Positions 51,052-58,577 of a DNA stretch of 64,000 nt are shown here, one piece after another. Within the stretch, counting starts at the first letter, position 1. Each line of letters begins with the position of its first letter. The position numbers and the translations under genes are program-made. Origin of the DNA: JBBEAM01 sp040882845. GTDB taxonomy: Bacteria > Pseudomonadota > Alphaproteobacteria > Kiloniellales > DSM-21159. The stretch covers positions 186,001 to 250,000 of the forward strand of contig JBBEAM010000015.1 of the NCBI GenBank assembly GCA_040882845.1. Reading direction: 5' to 3'. The notes beneath the pieces are model-generated. The model saw nothing but the letters and a program-made list of their open reading frames with translations, had not been told where the DNA came from and did no database searches.

Positions 51052-52241
51052 GCATCGGCCAGAAGGCCCTTAGGCTCTACCGCCTGCGGCGGCTGCAGAA
51101 GCTGATCGCGCCGCTCGACGTCGCCGGGGTGCTGCTCGCCGACCCGGTCAACATCCGCTACGCCACCGGGGTGCGCAACATGCAGCCCTGGGCGCTGCAC
51201 TCGACCTTTCGTCTCGCTTTCGTCCCGACGGAGGGCGAGGCCGTCTGCTTCGAGTACGCCGGCTCGGAACACCTCGCCGCCGGCCTGGAGACGGTCAAGG
51301 AGGTGCGCAAGGCAACCGCGTTGTTCCGCTCCGCCTATCCCTCTCTGGGGCGGCAGAAGGATGTCCGCCTGGCCGCCTGGGCGCGGGAGATCGCCGATCT
51401 GGTCCGGGCGCACGGCAGCAGCCGCCTCGCCATCGACCGCCATCTCGACCACTTCTCCGCCGTGCACCTGGAGGACGAGGGGCTACAGCTGGTCGGCGCG
51501 CAGCCGGCCCTGTCCAAGGCGCAGTCGGTGAAGTCGGCCGAGGAGATCGCCTGCATCCGCGAGTCCGTGGCGGCGGCCGAGGAGGGCCTGCGCCGCCTGC
51601 GCGACGCGATCGAGCCGGGGCGCACGGAGATTTCCCTCTGGGCGATCCTCGAGGGCGCCAACGCCGAGCTCGGCGGCGAATACCTGGACACCCGCCTGCT
51701 GTCTTCCGGCCCGCGCACCAACCCTTGGTATCAGGAGGCTTCGGAACGCCGGATCGAGGCCGGCGATCTGGTCGCCATCGACACCGACATGATCGGGCCG
51801 CACGGTTACGATGCCGACTTGAGCCGCTCCTTCCTCTGCGGCAAGAAGGCGAGCGCGCAGCAGCGCGACCTCTACCGCACCGCCTGGGAGCAGCTGCAGC
51901 ACAACCTCGCCCTGATCCGCCCCGGCGCCGAGTTCCGCGACCTCTCGCAAGCCTCCTTCATCCTGCCGGAGCGCTACCGGGCGCAGGAAATGGCAATGGT
52001 CTGGCACGGCGTCGGGCTCTACGGCCAGTGGCCGACCATCGTCGCCAAGCGCTTCTTCGACGCGCAGGCCGACCAGGATGTGATCGAGCCGGGCATGACG
52101 CTGTGCTGCGAGAGCTATGTCGGCGCCGAGGGCGGCGCCGAAGGGGTCAAGCTGGAGGAGATGGTGCTGGTGACCGAAACCGGCTGCGAGCTGCTGACCG
52201 CCTTCCCCTTCGAGGAGGCCCTGCTCGGGCGGCAGCTTTAA
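51048..52241 (+). CDS. M24 (pita-bread) family metalloprotein, DddP-like
   Basis: A 397-residue protein with a creatinase-like N-terminal domain (to about 165) and an M24 domain. The putative metal ligands are D245, D247 and D257 ('DTDMIGPHGYDADLSRSF'), H320 ('WHGVGL'), E355 ('CCESYVG') and E370 ('KLEEMVLV'). Spacings of 2, 10, 63, 35 and 15 differ from aminopeptidase P/MetAP and match, within one residue, those I recall for the DMSP lyase DddP. The position of DddP's proposed catalytic Asp is Gly here. It starts at GTG within the AllA-like stop. Function open: peptidase, creatinase-like or lyase. Confidence 0.85.
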   Translation: MSIGQKALRLYRLRRLQKLIAPLDVAGVLLADPVNIRYATGVRNMQPWALHSTFRLAFVPTEGEAVCFEYAGSEHLAAGLETVKEVRKATALFRSAYPSLGRQKDVRLAAWAREIADLVRAHGSSRLAIDRHLDHFSAVHLEDEGLQLVGAQPALSKAQSVKSAEEIACIRESVAAAEEGLRRLRDAIEPGRTEISLWAILEGANAELGGEYLDTRLLSSGPRTNPWYQEASERRIEAGDLVAIDTDMIGPHGYDADLSRSFLCGKKASAQQRDLYRTAWEQLQHNLALIRPGAEFRDLSQASFILPERYRAQEMAMVWHGVGLYGQWPTIVAKRFFDAQADQDVIEPGMTLCCESYVGAEGGAEGVKLEEMVLVTETGCELLTAFPFEEALLGRQL

Positions 52242-52363
52242 GTCCCTACCCCTGCCTCTCGGTGGAAGCAGCCATGCCGGGAAAGCCCTAGCTAAGCGCC
52301 GGGCCGCGCGGGTATGTCTGGTGCGCGCTTTCCTACCCCGTTGCGCGGAGTTTCTCCCCGGCC

Positions 52364-53302
52364 ATGCCAAGTTCGCGATCCCACGCCCAGAGTTCGAGCC
52401 GCCGGCTGGACCTGAAACCCTATGCGCTGCTGGTCTTCACCTCTCTGTGCTGGGCCGGGAACGTGGTCGTCGGCCAGCTCGCCATCGGCGAGGTTTCGCC
52501 GTTGCTGATCGTGTTTCTGCGCTGGGTCATCGTCGCCAGCTGCCTGCTCGCCTTCAACTGGCGCAAGCTGCTGGCCGCCTGGCCGGTTTTGCGCCAGAAG
52601 CTCGGCATGCTGCTGCTGATGGCCGCGCTCGGCTTTACCGGCTTCAACGCCTTGTTCTACGTCGCCGCGCACTACACCAAGGGCGTCAACATCGGCATCA
52701 TCCAGGGCACCATGCCGGCCCTGGTCCTGCTGGGCGCGGTGATCTTCTACAGATCGCCGGTGCGCCTGCTGCAAGGGCTGGGGGTGCTCGCCACCATGCT
52801 CGGCGTGGTGGTGGTGGCGGCCGGCGGCGACCTGGGCCGCCTTGCCGCGCTGTCGCTCAATTCCGGCGACCTGATCATGCTGTTCGCCTGCATCCTCTAT
52901 GCCGGCTATGCCGTTGCCCTGAAGCGCCGGCCGCAGGTCCCTGCCATGGTCTTCTTCACCGCCCTGTCGGTGATCGCGATGCTGTCCTCCCTGCCGCTGG
53001 TGATCTACGAGCAGGCCAGCGGCAACCTCGTCTGGCCGACCTGGGGCGGCTGGCTGGTAGTCGCCTACGTCGCGCTGTTCCCGTCTTTCCTCGCCCAGAT
53101 CACCTTCATCCGCGGGGTCGAACTGATCGGGCCAGAACGCGCCGGGGTCTTCGTCAATCTGGTGCCGATCTTCGCCGCCATCCTCGCCGTGCTGATCCTG
53201 GCCGAGCCCTTCGAGCTCTATCACGCCGTCGCCCTGGTGCTGGTGCTCGGCGGCATCGCCCTGGCGGAATCGCGCAAATACAAAGCGGTGCCGCCCGGCT
53301 AA
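52364..53302 (+). CDS. DMT-superfamily (EamA) transporter
   Basis: Ten-helix metabolite exporter of 312 residues made of two EamA repeats: 'YALLVFTSLCWAGNVVVGQL' opens the first, and the second begins near 'SGDLIMLFACILYAGYAVAL'; 'ARNERAG'-type ends appear as 'GPERAGVFVNLVPIFAAILA'. It follows the M24 gene by 122 bp in the same direction. Substrate unknown. Confidence 0.9.
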   Translation: MPSSRSHAQSSSRRLDLKPYALLVFTSLCWAGNVVVGQLAIGEVSPLLIVFLRWVIVASCLLAFNWRKLLAAWPVLRQKLGMLLLMAALGFTGFNALFYVAAHYTKGVNIGIIQGTMPALVLLGAVIFYRSPVRLLQGLGVLATMLGVVVVAAGGDLGRLAALSLNSGDLIMLFACILYAGYAVALKRRPQVPAMVFFTALSVIAMLSSLPLVIYEQASGNLVWPTWGGWLVVAYVALFPSFLAQITFIRGVELIGPERAGVFVNLVPIFAAILAVLILAEPFELYHAVALVLVLGGIALAESRKYKAVPPG

Positions 53303-53332
53303 CGAACTTCTCGCCCGCTGCGCCGTTCCGCT

Positions 53333-53938
53333 ATGAGCAGCAAGGAGCGCGAGACCATGGCAGCGCGCAGCTACGCGGCCAAACGGGACTTCTCCAAGAC
53401 GCCGGAGCCCAGATCCGGCAAACGGCGCAGCAAGGCTGCGCCGCTGTTCGTGATCCAGCAGCACGCTGCCTCCAGCCTGCACTACGACTTCCGGATCGAA
53501 GTCGCGGGCACGCTCAAGTCCTGGGCGGTGCCAAAGGGCCCTTCGACCGACCCCAAGGTCAAGCGCCTGGCCATCCCCACCGAGGATCACCCGCTCGACT
53601 ACGCCGACTTCGAGGGGGTCATTCCCGAGGGTCAGTATGGCGGCGGCACGGTGCAGGTCTGGGATTGCGGCCCCTACGACAACATCACCGAGAAGGACGG
53701 TAAGACTCAGCCCATCGAGACGGCGCTGAAGCAGGGCCACGCCCTGATCTTCCTGCACGGCAGGAAACTGACCGGCGGCTATGCCCTGCAGCGCACCGGC
53801 AAGGGCAAGGACGCCAAGTGGCTGCTGATCAAGATGGACGACGCGGAAGCCGACGCCCGGCGAAATCCGGTCTCGACCGAGGGCAAGTCGGTGCTCAGCG
53901 GACGGACGATCGCCGAAATCGCCGAGGAGGGAAAATGA
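53333..53938 (+). CDS. Stand-alone LigD-type 3'-phosphoesterase domain protein
   Basis: A 201-residue protein consisting of the DNA 3'-phosphoesterase module of LigD. The metal and catalytic residues are visible in 'QQHAASSLHYDFRIE' (two His, Asp, Arg) and 'EDHPLDYADFEGVIPEG' (His, Tyr), with 'WAVPKGPSTDPKVKR' and 'YGGGTVQVWDCG' as further hallmarks. It would trim 3' phosphates or ribonucleotides at broken ends. Its stop overlaps the polymerase-domain gene by 4 nt. In most bacteria this module is fused to polymerase and ligase domains. Confidence 0.92.
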   Translation: MSSKERETMAARSYAAKRDFSKTPEPRSGKRRSKAAPLFVIQQHAASSLHYDFRIEVAGTLKSWAVPKGPSTDPKVKRLAIPTEDHPLDYADFEGVIPEGQYGGGTVQVWDCGPYDNITEKDGKTQPIETALKQGHALIFLHGRKLTGGYALQRTGKGKDAKWLLIKMDDAEADARRNPVSTEGKSVLSGRTIAEIAEEGK

Positions 53939-54840
53939 CCGAAAGCCTCACCCTCGACGGCCGGGAAATCGTCCTGTCGCACCTCGACAAGGTGTTCTTT
54001 CCCGACAGTGGCATCACCAAGGGCGATCTCGTCGACTACTACCGGCGGATCGCCGAGACCGCCCTGCCCCACTACCGCGCGCGGCCCTTGAGCCAGCACC
54101 GCTTCCCCGACGGCATCGGCGCCGAGGGATTCTTCCAGAAGAACCTGCCGGATTACTATCCAGACTGGTTCGACCGGGAGGAGATGAAGAAGGAAGGCGG
54201 CAGGATCGTCCATCCCCTGGTCGACGACGCCGCCTCCCTGGTCTACATCGCCAACCAGGGCTGCATCACGCCGCATCTCGGCCTGGCCCGTAGGGACAAG
54301 CCGGAGCATCCGGACCGGCTGATCTTCGATCTCGACCCCTCCGACGACGACTTCGCCAAGGTGCAGGAAACGGCGCGGCTGCTGAGACGGCTGCTAGAGA
54401 GTCTGGAACTGCCGGTCTTCGTGCAGACCACCGGCTCGCGCGGCCTGCACCTGGTGGTGCCGCTGGACCGCAGTGCCGGCTTCGATACCGTCCGCGGCTT
54501 CGCGCAGGCTCTCTGCAAGCACCTGGCCAAGCGGAACCCCAAGCTGACGACCGTGGAGCACCGCAAGGCCAAGCGCGGCGACCGCGTTTTCCTCGACACT
54601 CTGCGCAACGCCTATGGCCAGACCGCGGTCGCCCCCTATGCGGTGCGCGCCATCGAGGGCGCGCCGGTCGCGACGCCGCTGCGTTGGAGGGAGGCAGCCG
54701 CTGGCGATCTCACCCCGCGGAAGTACACGATCAAGAATCTCTTCCGCCGCCTGGCGCGGATCGAGGACCCCTGGGCCGATATCGGCAAGTCCGCCATCGC
54801 GCTCGGCAAGACGCGCGAGCGCCTCGCCAAACACGGCTAG
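53935..54840 (+). CDS. Stand-alone LigD-type polymerase/primase domain protein
   Basis: A 301-residue archaeo-eukaryotic primase-type polymerase of the LigD POL family. Metal-binding Asp residues are in 'LIFDLDPSDDDF' and 'DRVFLDTLRNAYGQTAVAPY', and 'TTGSRGLHLVVPL' has the nucleotide-binding His. The N-terminal 'LSHLDKVFFPDSGITKGDLV' is typical. It is co-translated with the phosphoesterase gene (ATGA overlap). No ATP-ligase domain or Ku gene is present in this window. It converges on yceI with 4 bp between. Confidence 0.93.
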   Translation: MTESLTLDGREIVLSHLDKVFFPDSGITKGDLVDYYRRIAETALPHYRARPLSQHRFPDGIGAEGFFQKNLPDYYPDWFDREEMKKEGGRIVHPLVDDAASLVYIANQGCITPHLGLARRDKPEHPDRLIFDLDPSDDDFAKVQETARLLRRLLESLELPVFVQTTGSRGLHLVVPLDRSAGFDTVRGFAQALCKHLAKRNPKLTTVEHRKAKRGDRVFLDTLRNAYGQTAVAPYAVRAIEGAPVATPLRWREAAAGDLTPRKYTIKNLFRRLARIEDPWADIGKSAIALGKTRERLAKHG

Positions 54841-54844
54841 CGTT

Positions 54845-55429
54845 TTACTGGCGCACGCCCTCGACGCCGAGGGTGAGCTGCACTTCGGCCGCGGCCGGGC
54901 CGAGGTCGTAGTCGATGCCGTAGTCGGCCAGGGCAATGCTCGCGGTACCCTCGAACCCGGCGCGATAGCCGCCCCAGGGATCCTCGCCGTGGCCGATCTC
55001 CTCGACCGCGATCTCCACCGGATTGGTCTGGCCGCGCAGGGTCAGCTCGCCCTCGATCGTGCCGGTGCCGTCGCCGTTGTCGGTCACCGAGGTGGCGACG
55101 AAGCGCGCCTCCGGGTGCTCGTCGACTGAGAGAAAGTCGCCGCTGCGCAGGTGTTTGTCGCGCTCGGCGTGGTTGGAATCGATGCTCCCGGTGGCGATGG
55201 TGATTTCGGCGCCGGCGTTCGCCGGGTTCTCGCGGTCGACGGTGAAGCCGCCGGAGAACTCGTTGAAGCGGCCGTGCAGCCAGGAATAGCCGAGATGCTG
55301 GATCTTGAACTCGATGAAGGAGTGAGCCGGATCGATTTTGTATTCCTCGGCGGCCTGGGCGGAGGTTGCCGAGGCGAAGATGCCGGCCACGGTAAGAAGG
55401 CCGACGGCGAGTGTCGCGTTGAGGTTCAT
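54845..55429 (-). CDS. YceI-family periplasmic lipocalin-like protein
   Basis: A 194-residue exported protein with a signal peptide (cleavage after 'ATSAQA', about 27) and the YceI fold: 'YKIDPAHSFIEFKIQHLGYS', 'HLRSGDFLSVDEHPEARF', 'GELTLRGQTNPVEI'. YceI proteins bind isoprenoid quinones or similar lipids. It starts 1 bp after a cytochrome b561 gene on the same strand, a pairing common in proteobacteria. Confidence 0.95.
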   Translation of the reverse strand: MNLNATLAVGLLTVAGIFASATSAQAAEEYKIDPAHSFIEFKIQHLGYSWLHGRFNEFSGGFTVDRENPANAGAEITIATGSIDSNHAERDKHLRSGDFLSVDEHPEARFVATSVTDNGDGTGTIEGELTLRGQTNPVEIAVEEIGHGEDPWGGYRAGFEGTASIALADYGIDYDLGPAAAEVQLTLGVEGVRQ

Positions 55430-55430
55430 A

Positions 55431-56015
55431 TCATCGCTCCTTGGTGTGTGGGAATCGGGGCGTTTCGCGGGCGATCCCGAGCATTCTCAGCAGGGTCGCG
55501 TCGCGGTCGAGAAAGTGATGCTTGAGCGCAGCCATCGCGTGCAGCGCGGCGAGCGCGATCAGGCCGTAGCCGATCCACAGATGGATCAGGCCGGCGAGGT
55601 CGGCCTGCGGCCCCCCTCCGGTCAGCGTCGCCGGCAAGCTGAAAATGCCGAAAACGGAGATGCCCTTGCCCTCGGCCGTGCTCATCAGATAGCCGGTGGC
55701 GACAGCGGCGAAGACGCCGAGGTAAAGGACCATGTGCGCGAGATGGGCGCCGCGCGCCTCCCAGGCCGGGATCGTCGGCAGGCTGCGCGGAACCCCGACG
55801 GAAAGCCGCCAGGCGAGGCGCGCCAGCATGGCGAGGCCGACCAGAACGCCGAAGGCCTTATGCAGCTCGGGCGCGCGGTGGTACCAGGGATGGGCGTAGC
55901 CAAGGCCGGTCATCCACAGCCCCGACCCCAGAAGTCCGATCACCGAGACAGCGATCAGCCAATGCAGCGTCACATGGACCAGGCCGTAGGCCCTGTCGGA
56001 ATTGCCGATCCGGAT
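55431..56015 (-). CDS. Cytochrome b561 (start codon uncertain)
   Basis: Four-helix diheme membrane cytochrome moving electrons between quinol and periplasmic partners. Heme His candidates are in 'LHWLIAVSVIGLLG', 'HPWYHRAPELHKAFGVLVGL', 'IHLWIGYGLIALAALHAM' and 'LKHHFLDRD'. The only standard start in frame is GTG at 55973, giving 180 residues. Yet the frame upstream encodes 'IRIGNSDRAYGLVHVTLHWL', the usual b561 N-terminus, back to an ATC at 56013-56015 preceded 7 nt earlier by GGGAG, with a stop at 56028-56030. I therefore mark the longer form (194 residues) and note that no canonical start codon supports it. Coupled to yceI. Confidence 0.85.
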   Translation of the reverse strand: MRIGNSDRAYGLVHVTLHWLIAVSVIGLLGSGLWMTGLGYAHPWYHRAPELHKAFGVLVGLAMLARLAWRLSVGVPRSLPTIPAWEARGAHLAHMVLYLGVFAAVATGYLMSTAEGKGISVFGIFSLPATLTGGGPQADLAGLIHLWIGYGLIALAALHAMAALKHHFLDRDATLLRMLGIARETPRFPHTKER

Positions 56016-56148
56016 GACGAAACTCCCTCACTCCGCGATCTTTCGAATACTCAGGACTTTGGGCGCTCGGCCTGCAATGCAACCGCCCGGCGTTCAAGTC
56101 TTCGTGTAGCCAGTCTGCGCAGCGGTCCGCTGGAAGAACGTCGTCGTC

Positions 56149-57054
56149 TCAGCCGCGCCCGCGGGTGCGGGTGCGGTGCGGCTTGGCGTTCTTTTCGATG
56201 AACTGGATGATCTTGCCGGCGACGTCGACGCCGGTCGCCTTCTCCACCCCCTCGAGCCCCGGCGAGGAGTTGACCTCCATCACCACCGGCCCGTGGCTGG
56301 AGCGCAGCATATCGACGCCGCAGACGTTGAGGCCCATCACCTTGGCTGCGGTGATCGCGGTCTGCCGCTCGCTCGGCGTGATCCGCACCGCCTTGGCCGA
56401 GCCGCCGCGGTGCAGGTTGGAGCGGAAATCGCCCTCGCTGCCCTGACGCATCATCGAGGCGACGACCCGCTCGCCGACCACCAGACAGCGGATATCCCTG
56501 CCGCCGGCCTCCTTGACGAACTCCTGCACCAGGATGTTGGTCTTGACCCCGCCGAAGGCCTGGATGATCGACTTCGCCGAGTTCGCCGTCTCGCCGAGCA
56601 CCACGCCGACGCCCTGGGTGCCTTCCAGCAGCTTCACCACCACCGGCGCGCCGCCCAGCATTTCGATGATGTCGTCGGCCCGGCTGGTGCGGTGGGCGAA
56701 GACCGTGACCGGCAGGCCGACCCCCTTGCGCGCCAGCAGCTGCAGGCTGCGCAGCTTGTCGCGCGACCGCGAGATCGCCACCGACTCGTTGACCGAATAG
56801 ATGCCCATCATCTCGAACTGCCGGACCACGGCGGCGCCGAAGAAGGTCACCGAAGCGCCGATCCGCGGAATCACCGCGTCGAAGTGTTCGACTTCCTCGC
56901 CGCCGAGGTACATCGTCGGACGGGCCGCCGAGATGTTGATGTAGCACCGCAGGTGATCGATCGTCGTGATCTCGTGGCCGTTGGCCTCGGCGCTCTCGAT
57001 CAGCCTGCGATGGGAATACAGCTCCGGGTTTCGGCAGAGCAGTCCGATTTTCAA
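56149..57054 (-). CDS. rimK: RimK-type ATP-grasp ligase (ribosomal protein S6 glutamate ligase)
   Basis: Adds glutamate residues to the C-terminus of ribosomal protein S6. The 301 residues begin 'MKIGLLCRNPELYSHRRLIE' and contain 'AISRSRDKLRSLQLLARKGVG', the ATP-grasp 'VVVKLLEGTQGVGVVLGE', 'RDIRCLVVGERVVASMMR' and the metal-binding 'VMEVNSSPGLEGVE'. It overlaps the rimB-like retropepsin gene by 4 nt, matching the rimB-rimK linkage known from Pseudomonas, where the two tune S6 modification. Confidence 0.94.
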   Translation of the reverse strand: MKIGLLCRNPELYSHRRLIESAEANGHEITTIDHLRCYINISAARPTMYLGGEEVEHFDAVIPRIGASVTFFGAAVVRQFEMMGIYSVNESVAISRSRDKLRSLQLLARKGVGLPVTVFAHRTSRADDIIEMLGGAPVVVKLLEGTQGVGVVLGETANSAKSIIQAFGGVKTNILVQEFVKEAGGRDIRCLVVGERVVASMMRQGSEGDFRSNLHRGGSAKAVRITPSERQTAITAAKVMGLNVCGVDMLRSSHGPVVMEVNSSPGLEGVEKATGVDVAGKIIQFIEKNAKPHRTRTRGRG

Positions 57055-57545
57055 ACCGACTTCTCCTGTTGCGCTTTGAGTCTACGGCTCGCATTCGCGA
57101 GGCCTCCGTAGCTGACGAGGAAGGACTTGTTGGGATCGACCAGCAGCCCGCGCGGCAGGGCGTTGCGCCCGATCAGCAGCCGGAATCCCATCTGATCGCG
57201 TTGTGCCAGGGAAAGCTCGATCAGCCGGCGGCGGTGGCCGATCCGCAGGGTGGTGCGGATGATGTAGCGGTACTGCCGCTCGCCGCTGGAGGAGCGCACG
57301 TAGCGCTGGTCGAAAATTGGCGCGAGGCACTTGATTTGCGGGCGGCGCAGCCGCTGCACGGGATGCAGGTAGAACTCAACGTGCGGCCTGCCGTCGCGGG
57401 TCATCTCGCGGATGCCGAAGGCGTGAATCGCCGAGGTTCGCGCTCCCGTATCGACCTTCGCCTTGATCCGCTCGACCTCCAGATCAGGAAGCGCGACCCA
57501 TTCGCGCCAGCCGACCACCCGTTCCTTCTGCGCCGCCTCGATCAC
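57051..57545 (-). CDS. rimB: RimB-like retropepsin (ATP-dependent zinc protease family)
   Basis: Small aspartic-protease-fold protein of 164 residues: 'VVGWREWVALPDLEVERIKA' then the active-site 'KVDTGARTSAIHAFG', and 'LIGRNALPRGLLVDPNKSFLV' near the end. In Pseudomonas RimB works with RimK on ribosomal protein S6. The frame is open far upstream, but that part is Arg/Pro-rich and runs through the PRC-barrel terminator. The GTG at 57545 puts nine residues before the conserved core, as in homologues. It is coupled to rimK. Confidence 0.85.
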   Translation of the reverse strand: MIEAAQKERVVGWREWVALPDLEVERIKAKVDTGARTSAIHAFGIREMTRDGRPHVEFYLHPVQRLRRPQIKCLAPIFDQRYVRSSSGERQYRYIIRTTLRIGHRRRLIELSLAQRDQMGFRLLIGRNALPRGLLVDPNKSFLVSYGGLANASRRLKAQQEKSV

Positions 57546-57711
57546 GGCGGCGGTCCGGCGTTGCTGCGAAGCGGGAGCTTCCCGGAGCGAGACAGGCAGG
57601 GGATCGGCACGGGACTCTCCAGAGGCAGGCCGCGCACGCCGCGGCGGGCGCTGCGCTGAGGCCCGCAGGAAAACACGTCTCGCGAGATTCGGCAAATCGC
57701 GGCACGCACGC

Positions 57712-57745
57712 AAAAACCGCTCTTCCGGCGGTACCGGAAGAGCGG
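57712..57745 (-). terminator. Intrinsic terminator of the PRC-barrel gene
   Basis: On the minus strand a perfect 12-bp stem (57734-57745 with 57717-57728) encloses a 5-nt loop and is followed by five T residues (57712-57716). It lies 32 bp past the stop codon of the PRC-barrel gene. It is the clearest Rho-independent terminator in the window and separates that gene from rimB-rimK. Confidence 0.9.
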
Positions 57746-57777
57746 CCTTTAACGTCACGTGGAAGGAAACGGCGGCG

Positions 57778-58395
57778 CTAGTCGGTGACGCCGGTCGTTC
57801 CCGTCGTCCCGGTCGACGCGGGCTCCTCGCTCTGCAGCTCCTGCTCGCTGCGCTGCTCATCCAAGTCCTTGAACTCAGGCGCGTTCTCGAAGTCCTCACG
57901 GGTCATCGAGGTGGTGAAGGCAACGGTATCCTCGGCACGCCTTTCTTCCAGGGACTCCCACTGCAGGCCGACCGGCTTGGCGCCGAGACCGAGGAAGCCG
58001 CCGACATCGACGACGGCGCCGGTGATGGCGTGGCTATCGTCGAAGATCAGCTGCGAAATCGTGCCGATGCTTTCCCGCTCCTCGCCGCTACCGGCCAGCA
58101 CCGAAGCGCCGATGTAGGTTTCCGAAAGCGTCTGGTTGGAGTTCTGGGCAGTGACGAACCCGCCACGGTCGGCGGAGGTTTCCGCGGACATCGACGTGCT
58201 GCTGTCGGTCGAGGTCGCATTGTCCTCGGTCATGCTCTCGTCGTTCTGCGTGGCGTCGGTCTGTCCGGTGTTCTGATCCGTCATGCTTTCGCTGGAGGGT
58301 TCCGCATTCTGCCCGCTGCTGTCGTCCGCCATAACCACGGCCGGCGAAAGCGCGAGTGCGGAGACCATCAGCGCTGGGGCAAAAATCCTACGCAT
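57778..58395 (-). CDS. Exported PRC-barrel domain protein
   Basis: A 205-residue protein with a signal peptide ('MRRIFAPALMVSALALSPAV', cleavage near 'MADD'). A Ser/Thr/Asn/Asp-rich disordered region follows (about 25-75), then a PRC-barrel ('YIGASVLAGSGEERESIGTI', 'DSHAITGAVVDVGGFLGLGA', about 92-150) and a charged Gln/Glu tail. Such proteins are recurrent members of alphaproteobacterial general stress regulons. AGAAGGAG precedes the ATG by about 9 nt. An EcfG-like promoter lies upstream and a strong hairpin terminator downstream, so it is a monocistronic unit. Molecular function unknown. Confidence 0.9.
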   Translation of the reverse strand: MRRIFAPALMVSALALSPAVVMADDSSGQNAEPSSESMTDQNTGQTDATQNDESMTEDNATSTDSSTSMSAETSADRGGFVTAQNSNQTLSETYIGASVLAGSGEERESIGTISQLIFDDSHAITGAVVDVGGFLGLGAKPVGLQWESLEERRAEDTVAFTTSMTREDFENAPEFKDLDEQRSEQELQSEEPASTGTTGTTGVTD

Positions 58396-58453
58396 GGTTC
58401 AATCTCCTTCTGGTGTTCCTGCAATCGCGGCTGCGAATTGCTCATACCCGAAC

Positions 58454-58478
58454 AACGCTTAGGGCCATAACGGGTTCC
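58454..58478 (-). promoter_or_regulatory. EcfG-type general-stress sigma factor promoter
   Basis: Reading the minus strand, GGAACC (58473-58478) and CGTT (58454-58457) are 15 bp apart, i.e. GGAAC-N16-CGTT, the consensus of the EcfG/PhyR general stress response in Alphaproteobacteria. A start near 58447 would give a leader of about 50 nt to the PRC-barrel gene. The sequence match is seen directly; use by EcfG is inferred. Confidence 0.75.
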
Positions 58479-58577
58479 GGGAGAGGCCGTGGCAAAAAAG
58501 TGGCCACGCCGCGAGACTTGTGCGGAAGCTGCGCCTGGGCCAGATAGAGAGTCGGGCCGCACAACCGGAGACCGACA

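Noticed and set aside
57546..57899. Longer N-terminus for the RimB-like protein
   Set aside because: The extension is Arg/Pro-rich, spans a strong terminator and overlaps the PRC-barrel coding end. The GTG at 57545 gives the family length.
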